Source of the DNA: Cribrihabitans_A neustonicus
Lineage (GTDB): Bacteria > Pseudomonadota > Alphaproteobacteria > Rhodobacterales > Rhodobacteraceae
DNA: 64,000 nt
Direction: 5' to 3'
NCBI RefSeq assembly: GCF_048820895.1
Contig: NZ_JBMERQ010000008.1
Location: forward strand, 1-64,000
The translations under genes and the position numbers were made by a program. Below, one piece after another: positions 15,737-22,964 of this stretch (position 1 is its first letter; each line of letters opens with the position of its first letter). The notes under the pieces were generated by a model that saw only the letters and a program-made list of their open reading frames with translations, was not told where the DNA came from and made no database searches.

Positions 15737-17046
15737 CAATCTCTCCGGTAAACGGTCTTGCCCGCCACATAGGTGGCCAGCACGCGGCCCTGCATGCGCT
15801 GGCCGTCAAAGGGGGTGTTCTGCGATTTCGAGCGCAGCTTGAAGCGGTCGAGCACGAACGGAATATCGGGGTCGAACAGCACCAGGTCCGCAGGCGCGCC
15901 CTCGGCCAGGCGGCCGCAGTCCAGCCCCAGCCGTTTCGCCGGATTCAGCGCCATCGCCCGGAACAGCGTGGGCAGGTCCAGATGGCCTGCGTGGTAGAGC
16001 CGCAGCGCCGCGGGCAGGAGCGTCTCCAGCGCCACCGCCCCGGCCGCGGCCTCCTCGAAGGGCAGGCGCTTGCTCTCCTCGTCCTGCGGCGTGTGCATCG
16101 AGCTCAGCGTGTCGATCAGCCCGCTCTTCAGCGCGTCCACCACCGCCAGCCGGTCGTCCTCGGACCTGAGCGGCGGCTTCACCTTGAAGAAGCTGCGGTA
16201 GCCCGCCACGTCCAGCTCATTGAGCGTCAGATGGTGGATCGAGGTGCCCGCGGTGATGTCGAGCCCGTTGGCTTTCGCGCGCTCCAGCGCGGGCAGGGCG
16301 CGCGCGGTGGTGATCTGGTCGGCGTGGTAGCGCGCGCCGGTCATCTCGAGAAGCGCAATGTCGCGGTCAAGCCCCATCCGCTCCGCCATGGGCGAAACCG
16401 AAGGCAAGCCGTAGAGCGCAGCAAGCTTTCCCGAAGTGGCTGCGGCGCCCTGGCTCAAGCCCGGCTCTTGCGGATGCGCGATCACCAGCGCGCCGCAGGA
16501 CTTCGCGTAGGTCAGCGCGCGGCTGAACGCCTTGGTGTCGGCGACCACGTGATCGCAGTCTGAAAACGCCACCGCGCCTGCATCCATCAGGAAGCCGATC
16601 TCGGTCATCTCCCGGCCCTGGCGGCCCTTGGTCAGCGCCGCCATCGGCAGCACGTTCACTGGCGTATCGGCCTGGGCGCGGCGGGTGACGAATTCCAGGG
16701 TTTCAGGACTGTCGATCGCGGGAGAGGTGTCGGGGCGGGTGACCATGGTGGTGACCCCGCCCGCCGCCGCCGCGAGGCCGGCAGATTTGTAGCTTTCCTT
16801 GTGGCGCTCGCCCGGCTCGCAGACCTTCACGCCGATGTCGACGATGCCGGGCGCGAGGCACTTGCCGCCGCAGTCCACATGGGTCACGTCCTCTGACCGG
16901 ATGTTTCGCGCACGAAACAATTGGTCAGCGTCGCTGCCCTTTCCGCCGCGGGCCGCGATGCGGCCATCCTGCACCAGCAGAAAACCGGAGGACTCGCTGC
17001 CGCTTTCGGGGTCGATCAGGCGGGCGTTCAGAAAGAGGGTGGTCAT
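15736..17046 (-). CDS. pyrX: Dihydroorotase-like protein lacking the metal site (PyrX/pseudo-DHOase)
   Basis: A 436-residue amidohydrolase homologue whose fold motifs are clear (APGIVDI, AAAAGGVTTMVTRPDTSP, HHLTLNELD, FKVKPPLRSEDDR, LGLDCGRLAEGAPADLVLFD). The catalytic residues are not. The metal-binding HxH is GVK (72-74), the substrate arginine is Cys76, the HxxH ligand pair is HADQ, and the catalytic Asp of the TDHAP motif is replaced (SSMHTP). It is therefore probably inactive. Similar pseudo-dihydroorotases in Pseudomonas stabilise aspartate transcarbamoylase, and pyrB lies just upstream in the same cluster. A true PyrC should exist elsewhere. Confidence 0.85.
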   Translation of the reverse strand: MTTLFLNARLIDPESGSESSGFLLVQDGRIAARGGKGSDADQLFRARNIRSEDVTHVDCGGKCLAPGIVDIGVKVCEPGERHKESYKSAGLAAAAGGVTTMVTRPDTSPAIDSPETLEFVTRRAQADTPVNVLPMAALTKGRQGREMTEIGFLMDAGAVAFSDCDHVVADTKAFSRALTYAKSCGALVIAHPQEPGLSQGAAATSGKLAALYGLPSVSPMAERMGLDRDIALLEMTGARYHADQITTARALPALERAKANGLDITAGTSIHHLTLNELDVAGYRSFFKVKPPLRSEDDRLAVVDALKSGLIDTLSSMHTPQDEESKRLPFEEAAAGAVALETLLPAALRLYHAGHLDLPTLFRAMALNPAKRLGLDCGRLAEGAPADLVLFDPDIPFVLDRFKLRSKSQNTPFDGQRMQGRVLATYVAGKTVYRRD

Positions 17047-17111
17047 TTCGGTGGGGTCCTCTCGAACTGTCCGGTTGGGTCGGGTTTTCCGGCTTGGCTA
17101 CCGCGCGGCAT

Positions 17112-17657
17112 TCAGAACACCAGCGCCCAGAGGACCAGCGCGATCAGCGCCATCACCACCGCGAACAACGTGGCGCCGATGCGGCGCGACTTTTCGCGGG
17201 CGGCGCGGGGCGGCAGGGGAGGAGCGGAATAAAGTTCGGCGCTTTTTGTGCTCAATGGCGCGGACTCCCAGTTGGTTTGCCGCTCGCCGTAGGTGCCCTT
17301 CAGCACGATGCTCTGCGCCGGCGTCAGCTGCACGTCCCGGCCCGCAAAGGCGCGGGAGCGGATCAGCAGCACGTGGCCCTCCAGCGCCTCCAGCATCGCC
17401 CGGTCGTTCTCGACCTGCGCCTGCGGCACGCCGAGGCCCTCGGTCAGGTAGCCCGCGAGGCCGATGTCTTCGAGGTCTTTCACCGGGAAAATCTCAACCT
17501 GCTCCATGTCGGGCTCGATGCCGGTTTTCTCCAGCCCCAGCACCTGCGCCAGCGCGCCCGGCTCCTTCAGGAAGGCAGCCTGCTCGGGGCGCATGTCCAG
17601 CGCGAAGAGCCGCACCACGCCGCGCTCGCCTGCCGGGATATGGATGACCTCTGCCAT
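17112..17657 (-). CDS. Tail-anchored protein encoded between pyrB and pyrX
   Basis: A 181-residue protein. The first ~130 residues form a soluble domain (HIPAGERGVVRLFALDM, EQVEIFPVKDLEDIGLAGYLTEGLGVP, LIRSRAFAGRDVQL, LKGTYGERQTNWE). A basic stretch leads into a single C-terminal membrane helix (about 160-180, IGATLFAVVMALIALVLWAL). It sits 15 bases after pyrB and 65 bases before pyrX, all on the minus strand. No named family is recognised. The position suggests a link to the transcarbamoylase assembly or simply co-expression. Confidence 0.8.
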   Translation of the reverse strand: MAEVIHIPAGERGVVRLFALDMRPEQAAFLKEPGALAQVLGLEKTGIEPDMEQVEIFPVKDLEDIGLAGYLTEGLGVPQAQVENDRAMLEALEGHVLLIRSRAFAGRDVQLTPAQSIVLKGTYGERQTNWESAPLSTKSAELYSAPPLPPRAAREKSRRIGATLFAVVMALIALVLWALVF

Positions 17658-17672
17658 TGTCCTGCCTCCGCC

Positions 17673-18635
17673 TCAGACCGCTTTCACTTGGTTGGCGGCC
17701 TGCCGCTCGGTGCGCAGGTTGCGCGCGAGCAGGTCCATCGCCGCCATCCGCACCGCTACGCCCATCTCCACCTGCTCCTGGATCACCGAGCGGTTGATGT
17801 CGTCGGCGATGGTGCCGTCGATCTCTACCCCGCGGTTCATCGGGCCGGGGTGCATCACGATGGCATCGGGTTTGGCCAGCGCCAGCTTCTCGGCATCGAG
17901 CCCGTAGCGGTAGAAATACTCGCGTTCGGAGGGGATGAAGCCGCCGTCCATGCGCTCCTTCTGCAGGCGCAGCATCATCACCACGTCGACGTCCTTCAGC
18001 CCCTCGCGCATGTCGTCGTAGACCTCCGCACCGAATTCGGCGAAATGGCCGGGCACCAGCGTCGGCGGGCCGATCAGGCGGATGCGGTTTTCCATTTTGC
18101 CCAAGAGGATCAGATTGGAGCGCGCGACGCGGCTGTGCGCGATGTCGCCGCAGATCGCGATGTTGAGCCGGTGCAGCCGGCCCTTGGCACGGCGGATGGT
18201 CAGCGCATCGAGCAGCGCCTGTGTCGGGTGCTCGTGCCGCCCGTCACCGGCGTTCAGCACCGCGCAGTTCACCTTCTGCGACAGAAGGTCCACGGCGCCG
18301 GAATGCGGATGCCGCACCACCAGGAGGTCGGGGTGCATCGCATTGAGCGTCATCGCGGTGTCGATCAGTGTCTCGCCCTTTTTGATCGAGGAGGCCTGCA
18401 TCGCCATGTTCATCACATCCGCGCCCAGCCGCTTGCCCGCCAATTCGAAGGAGGCCTGCGTGCGCGTGGAGTTCTCGAAGAACATGTTGATCTGGGTCAG
18501 CCCGGCAAGCGCGTCTGCGTGCTTCTCGGGCCGCCGGTTGAGATCGACGTAACTGTCCGCCAGGTCGAGGATCGCGGTGATCTCCTGCGGCTTCAGCGGC
18601 TCGATTCCCAAGAGGTGGCGGTGTTCGAAGGACAT
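17673..18635 (-). CDS. pyrB: Aspartate carbamoyltransferase catalytic subunit
   Basis: PyrB condenses carbamoyl phosphate and aspartate in pyrimidine synthesis. The 320 residues contain the carbamoyl-phosphate site FFENSTRTQASFELAGKRLG (about 51-70), HPHSGAVDLL, HPTQALLDALTI (about 137-148), and HPGPMNRGVEID (about 264-275). No pyrI lies next to it. The partner is instead expected to be the pseudo-dihydroorotase encoded downstream, as in other pyrB-pyrX bacteria. Confidence 0.95.
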   Translation of the reverse strand: MSFEHRHLLGIEPLKPQEITAILDLADSYVDLNRRPEKHADALAGLTQINMFFENSTRTQASFELAGKRLGADVMNMAMQASSIKKGETLIDTAMTLNAMHPDLLVVRHPHSGAVDLLSQKVNCAVLNAGDGRHEHPTQALLDALTIRRAKGRLHRLNIAICGDIAHSRVARSNLILLGKMENRIRLIGPPTLVPGHFAEFGAEVYDDMREGLKDVDVVMMLRLQKERMDGGFIPSEREYFYRYGLDAEKLALAKPDAIVMHPGPMNRGVEIDGTIADDINRSVIQEQVEMGVAVRMAAMDLLARNLRTERQAANQVKAV

Positions 18636-18722
18636 GGGGGGCGGCTCCGCGTGATTTGCCGGGAGTTATAGGGGGGCTGCGCGCTTGCGGCAAGGCGGTG
18701 GGGCGTGTGCGGCGGGCGGCGG

Positions 18723-18773
18723 GTGCGAGGGGCCGCCCCCTCGCACTCCCCGGAGTATTTCCGGAAAGATGAA
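18723..18773 (+). repeat. Intergenic repeat, family 2, copy 1 (hairpin plus CGGAGTATTT box)
   Basis: A 10-bp hairpin GTGCGAGGGG/CCCCTCGCAC (18723-18746) is followed by TCCCCGGAGTATTTCCGG and AAAGATGAA. The same order, hairpin then a CCCCGGGATATTTTTGGC-like box then AAGAAGAAG, is found on the minus strand at 47375-47436. A box without the hairpin is at 54582-54606. It lies between divergently transcribed pyrB and the UDG-like gene. Confidence 0.6.
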
Positions 18774-18843
18774 TGGCTTGATTGTGAAGGGGCAGAGCGT
18801 GTGAGGTGTTCCGCTTGGGCTGCGGGCGGGGTAGCTTGCGGGC

Positions 18844-19608
18844 ATGGAATCGGCATTGGACTATTGGAGCGCCCGGGCGCTGTTGGAGTGGCAGGCGGAG
18901 CTGGGCGCCACCGAGGCGCTGGGCGATGCGCCGGTGGACCGCTATGCGCTGGAACAGGCCGCGCCCAAGCCGAAGCCGGGCGCCGCTCCGGCGCGGCCCG
19001 CAAAGCCAAAGCCGGCGGACCCCGCCATCGTGGCGCAGAGGGCGGCGCGGGGGGCGGCCACCATTGATGCCTTGCAGGCGGCGCTTGCCGGTTTCGAGCA
19101 TTGCGAGCTGAAGAAAGGCGCGCGCAGCCTGGTCTTTGCGGATGGCACCCCCGGCGCGCGGGTGATGATCGTGGCGGAGGCGCCGGGCCGCGAGGAAGAC
19201 CTTGAGGGCAAGCCAGTCGCCGGCCAGGCGCTGGGATTGCTTGACAAAATGCTCGCGGCCATCGGCCTCAGCCGTGCCGAGGACGTCTACCTCACCAGCG
19301 TGCTGCCCTGGCGGCCGCCGCAGAACCGCGATCCGCTGCCCGGTGAGCTCGCCATGCTCACGCCTTTCCTGGAGCGCCACGTGGAGCTGGCGGCGCCGGA
19401 GATTGTGGTGCTGATGGGCAACCTCGGCTGCCAGGCGGGGCTCGGCAAGCGCGGCATCACCCGGCTGCGCGGGCAATGGGGCAAGGCCTGGGGCAAGCCC
19501 GCCCTGCCGATGCTGCCGCCCGCGGCGCTGATGGCGCAGCCGGGGATGAAGCGGCTCGCCTGGGGCGATCTCCTGGAGCTGAAGGCGCGGCTGGCGGCCA
19601 AGACCTGA
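18844..19608 (+). CDS. Uracil-DNA-glycosylase family-4-like protein without Fe-S cysteines
   Basis: A 254-residue protein with a Pro/Ala/Lys-rich linker (about 38-60) and a UDG superfamily domain (about 80-250). Recognisable are AEAPGREEDLEGKPVAGQAL (111-130, motif A), LLDKMLAAIGL, WRPPQNRDP (156-164) and GITRLRGQW (204-212). Family 4 binds a [4Fe-4S] cluster with four cysteines. Only Cys87 remains, the KCRPPxNR cysteine is Trp156, and the usual HPAYLL motif is PPAALM (225-230). Activity on uracil is therefore uncertain. It is followed after ten bases by a phosphoesterase gene. Confidence 0.8.
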   Translation: MESALDYWSARALLEWQAELGATEALGDAPVDRYALEQAAPKPKPGAAPARPAKPKPADPAIVAQRAARGAATIDALQAALAGFEHCELKKGARSLVFADGTPGARVMIVAEAPGREEDLEGKPVAGQALGLLDKMLAAIGLSRAEDVYLTSVLPWRPPQNRDPLPGELAMLTPFLERHVELAAPEIVVLMGNLGCQAGLGKRGITRLRGQWGKAWGKPALPMLPPAALMAQPGMKRLAWGDLLELKARLAAKT

Positions 19609-19618
19609 GGAGGAAGCC

Positions 19619-20218
19619 ATGAGAATTCTAGCCTTTTCCGACCTGCATCTTTCCGCCCCGCATGCGGCGGAGATCGTCGCCGCCAGCGCGGGAGCTGATC
19701 TGGTGATCGGCGCGGGCGATTTCTGCAACATGCGGCAGGGCTTGGACCGCGCGGTGGCGATGCTGGCGGGGCTCAAGGCGCCAATGGTGGCGGTGCCCGG
19801 CAATGGCGAAAGCGCGGAGGAGCTGCGCGCTGCGGGGTTTGCCGGCACCACCGTGCTGCATGGCGAAGGGGTGGATATCGAAGGCCTTCGCCTGTTCGGG
19901 CTCGGCTGCGGCGTGCCGGAGACGCCGTTCGGCAGCTGGTCCTGCGATCTGAGCGAGGTGCAGGCGGCGGCAATGCTGGCGGCCTGCGATCATGCCGATA
20001 TCCTGATTTCGCACTCGCCGCCCAAGGGCGTGGCGGATGTGACCTCGGGCGGCGTGTCGGTTGGCTCCACTGCGGTGCGGGCCGCGGCGGAGCGGGTGCA
20101 GCCGAAACTGCTGCTTTGCGGCCACGTGCACGACTGCTGGGGCGTGCGCGGAACGATCGGCAAGACCGAGGTGGTGAACCTTGGCCCCGGCCTTACCTGG
20201 TTCGAGGTGGCGCCATGA
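19619..20218 (+). CDS. Metallophosphoesterase (calcineurin-like)
   Basis: A 199-residue single-domain phosphoesterase with the metal ligands of the family in order: SDLHLS (Asp and His, 7-12), GAGDF (31-35), PGNGE (59-63), SHSP (His near 129) and GHVHD (about 163-167). The usual GNHD reads GNGE, so the invariant histidine after Asn is missing and a neighbouring acidic residue is present. Small cytosolic members act on nucleotides or phosphodiesters; the substrate here is unknown. It overlaps the next gene's start (CCATGA). Confidence 0.82.
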   Translation: MRILAFSDLHLSAPHAAEIVAASAGADLVIGAGDFCNMRQGLDRAVAMLAGLKAPMVAVPGNGESAEELRAAGFAGTTVLHGEGVDIEGLRLFGLGCGVPETPFGSWSCDLSEVQAAAMLAACDHADILISHSPPKGVADVTSGGVSVGSTAVRAAAERVQPKLLLCGHVHDCWGVRGTIGKTEVVNLGPGLTWFEVAP

Positions 20219-20835
20219 TCGACCCGGTTACGCTTCTGGCCTTCATCCCGGCGGCGCTGGCGCTGAATCTGACGCCGGGGGCAGACATGATGTTCTGCCT
20301 TGGCCAGGGCCTGCGCTCGGGGCGGCTGCCGGCAGTGGCGGCAAGCGCCGGGGTGGCGGCGGGCGGCATGGTGCATGTGACGCTGGCGGGGCTGGGGCTC
20401 GGCGCGGCGGTGGCGGCGGTGCCGGGGCTTTTCGACGTGATCCGCTGGGCCGGCGTTGCCTACCTCCTGTACCTCGCCTGGGGTGCGCTGCGGCATGGGC
20501 CTGCCACGGGCAAGCCGCTGGCGGTGCCCGCGCGGCATGCCTTCCGGGCCGGCTTCTTCGTGAACCTCACCAACCCCAAGGTGATCCTCTTTGTGCTCGC
20601 CTTCGTGCCGCAGTTCGTGCGCCCCGAGGCGGGGCCGGTGCTGGCGCAGTTTCTGGTGTTCGGAGCGGTGCTGGCGCTGGGCGGTTTCGTGGTCAACGGC
20701 CTGGTGGGCATCTTCGCGGGCCACGCCGGGCAGCGGCTCACCGGATCGCCGGTGTTTGCGCGCTGGCTCGGCCGGGTCTCGGCCGGGATTTTTGCAGGGC
20801 TGGCGCTGCGGCTGGCCATCATGGAAAGGGCCTAG
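20215..20835 (+). CDS. LysE/RhtB-family amino acid exporter
   Basis: A 206-residue membrane exporter with about six helices. The N-terminal signature FIPAALALNLTPGADMMFCLGQGLRSG (about 9-35) is typical of LysE/RhtB proteins that export amino acids or homoserine lactones. FFVNLTNPKVILF (about 115-127) is the second family motif. The start codon overlaps the end of the phosphoesterase gene, and the stop abuts the moaB start (TAGATG). Confidence 0.88.
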   Translation: MIDPVTLLAFIPAALALNLTPGADMMFCLGQGLRSGRLPAVAASAGVAAGGMVHVTLAGLGLGAAVAAVPGLFDVIRWAGVAYLLYLAWGALRHGPATGKPLAVPARHAFRAGFFVNLTNPKVILFVLAFVPQFVRPEAGPVLAQFLVFGAVLALGGFVVNGLVGIFAGHAGQRLTGSPVFARWLGRVSAGIFAGLALRLAIMERA

Positions 20836-21378
20836 ATGTCCCGTATCGACGAAAGCATGGAATTCATCCCCGTCCGCATCGCGGTGCTGACAGTGTCGGA
20901 CAGCCGCTCCTTGGACGATGACCGTTCGGGCCAGGTGCTGGCGGACCGGATCGAGGCAGCGGGCCACATGCTGGCGGACCGCCGCATCATCGCCGACGAG
21001 CGCGCGGAGATCGCGGCGCAGCTGCGCGCCTGGGTGGCGGACCCGGAGGTCGATGCGGTGATTTCCACCGGCGGCACCGGGCTCACCGGGCGCGACGTGA
21101 CGGTGGAGGCGCACCGCGACGTCTACGAAAAGGAGATCGACGCTTTCGGCACCGTCTTCACCATAGTGTCGATGCAGAAGATCGGCACCTCGGCGGTGCA
21201 GTCGCGCGCGACCGCGGGCGTCGCGGGCGGCACCTACCTGTTTGCGCTGCCCGGCAGCCCCGGCGCCTGCAAGGACGGCTGGGATGAAATCCTGTCAAAA
21301 CAGCTCGATTACCGGCACCGGCCCTGCAATTTCGTGGAAATCATGCCAAGATTGCAGGAACATTTGCGGCGGAAGTGA
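20836..21378 (+). CDS. moaB: Molybdenum cofactor biosynthesis protein B
   Basis: A 180-residue MogA/MoaB-fold protein implicated in adenylating molybdopterin before molybdate insertion. Motifs are LTVSDSRS (18-25), DAVISTGGTGLTGRDVT (about 73-89) and LPGSPGACKDGWDEIL (about 142-157). It begins directly after the exporter stop, so it is co-transcribed with the upstream genes. It complements moaD, moaE, mobA, mobB and moeA found elsewhere in the window. Confidence 0.93.
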   Translation: MSRIDESMEFIPVRIAVLTVSDSRSLDDDRSGQVLADRIEAAGHMLADRRIIADERAEIAAQLRAWVADPEVDAVISTGGTGLTGRDVTVEAHRDVYEKEIDAFGTVFTIVSMQKIGTSAVQSRATAGVAGGTYLFALPGSPGACKDGWDEILSKQLDYRHRPCNFVEIMPRLQEHLRRK

Positions 21379-21506
21379 TCCGCGCCTGCGTGTAAGCCCG
21401 CACATTCACAGGGGCCCGGGTGGATCGCATCGCGGGCGCCGCCGCTTGCCTCGGGGCAGGGCGCCGCAGCACCGGCGCCGCGCCGGGGCCACCGGAAGGA
21501 AGCTAT

Positions 21507-22961
21507 ATGCGCTTTTTGCGACGCAGTGTGACAGGAGTGTTTCTCGCCGCGGTTGCGGTGGGGCTGATGCTCTTTGCCGCAAAGCTGGTATTCGACGCCA
21601 TCGAGGCGCAGCTGAGCGCCGATGACCGGGTGCCGCCCGCCCGCGAGCGGGTGTTTGCGGTCAACGTGGTGACAGCGGAACTGGGCTCGGTGGCGCCCGA
21701 GCTCACCGCCTTTGGCCGGATCGAGAGCCGCCGGACGCTTGAGCTGCGCGCGGCCGTGCCGGGCCGGATCGTGAAACTGGCAGAAAACTTCGAGGAAGGC
21801 GGCCGCGTGGAGGCAGGCGAAGTGCTGGTGCAGATCGACCAGGCCGACGCCCAGGCGGCGCTGGACCGGGCCGAGGCCGACATGATGGACGCCCGCGCCG
21901 AGGCCCGCGATGCCGAACGCGCGCTGACGCTGCTGCGGGACGAGCTGCGCGCGGCGGAGGACCAGGCCGCCCTGCGCGAGCGTGCCTTTGTGCGGCAACA
22001 GGACCTGGAGGCACGCGGCGTCGGCACCGCTGCGGCGGTGGAAACGGCCGAGCTTGCTGCGGTGCAGGCGCGGCAGGCGGTGATCTCGCGCCGCCAGGCG
22101 GTGAGCCAGGCCGAGGCGCGCGCCGATCAGGCCGAAACCCGGGTGGCACGGGCGCGGATTGCTCTTGGCGAGGCGCAGCGCGAGCTGAGGGACACCACCG
22201 TCACCGCCGCCTTCAGCGGCACGCTTCAAGCGGTGAACCTGGCCGAGGGGCGGCTGGTCTCGGAAAACGAGAAACTGGCGGAACTGGTCGATCCGAATCT
22301 GCTGGAAGCGGCTTTTCGGGTCTCGACGGTACAATATGCGCGGCTGCTGGATGATGACGGCCGCCTGCTGCCTGCACCGGTGCGAGTGACGCTGGATGCA
22401 GCGGGCGCGGGGCTTACCGCCAGCGGGCAGCTGTCGCGGGTGAGCGGTTCGGCCGGGGACCGGCAGACCGGCCGCATGGTCTATGCCGCGCTGGATGCGG
22501 CGCCGGGGTTCAAACCGGGCGATTTCGTCACCGTCGCGGTGACCGAGCCGGAAGTCTCCGCGGTGGCACGGCTGCCGGCTTCGGCACTGGGCTCGGACGG
22601 CACCGTGCTGGTGGTCGATGGCGAGGGCCGGCTGGAGGCGCTGCCAGTGGAGCTACTGCGCCGGCAGGGCGATGACGTGCTGGTGCGCGGGACTGGGCTT
22701 GCCGGGCGCGAGGTGGTGACAGGGCGCACGCCGCTTCTGGGCGCGGGCATCCGGGTGCGGGTGCTGCGCCAGGGCGCGGAGGTGCGGCTGAGCCCCGGCA
22801 TGATCGAGCTCGGCGCCGAACGCCGTGCGCGGCTGGTGGCGCTGGTCGAGAATGCTGCCGGGATGGCACCCGCGGAGAAGGAGCGGATGCTGCGCCAGCT
22901 GGACAAAGCGCAGGTGCCCGCCAAGCTGGTGGCGCAGCTCGAAGCGCGGGCGGGGGGCTAG
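21507..22961 (+). CDS. RND efflux periplasmic adaptor (membrane fusion protein)
   Basis: A 484-residue HlyD/AcrA-type adaptor. An N-terminal membrane anchor (about 9-31) is followed by the lipoyl half LELRAAVPGRIVKLAENFEEGGRVEAGEVL, and by a long Ala/Glu/Arg-rich coiled-coil hairpin (about 115-225). The second lipoyl half is TTVTAAFSGTLQAVNLAEGRLV, and beta-barrel and membrane-proximal domains end the protein. GGAAGGA lies eight bases before the ATG at 21507. It is followed three bases later by the pump gene. Substrate and outer-membrane partner are not encoded here. Confidence 0.9.
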   Translation: MRFLRRSVTGVFLAAVAVGLMLFAAKLVFDAIEAQLSADDRVPPARERVFAVNVVTAELGSVAPELTAFGRIESRRTLELRAAVPGRIVKLAENFEEGGRVEAGEVLVQIDQADAQAALDRAEADMMDARAEARDAERALTLLRDELRAAEDQAALRERAFVRQQDLEARGVGTAAAVETAELAAVQARQAVISRRQAVSQAEARADQAETRVARARIALGEAQRELRDTTVTAAFSGTLQAVNLAEGRLVSENEKLAELVDPNLLEAAFRVSTVQYARLLDDDGRLLPAPVRVTLDAAGAGLTASGQLSRVSGSAGDRQTGRMVYAALDAAPGFKPGDFVTVAVTEPEVSAVARLPASALGSDGTVLVVDGEGRLEALPVELLRRQGDDVLVRGTGLAGREVVTGRTPLLGAGIRVRVLRQGAEVRLSPGMIELGAERRARLVALVENAAGMAPAEKERMLRQLDKAQVPAKLVAQLEARAGG

Positions 22962-22964
22962 GCG

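Noticed and set aside
15736..17046. Annotation as active dihydroorotase PyrC
   Set aside because: Metal ligands and catalytic Asp are replaced, so only the fold supports the name.
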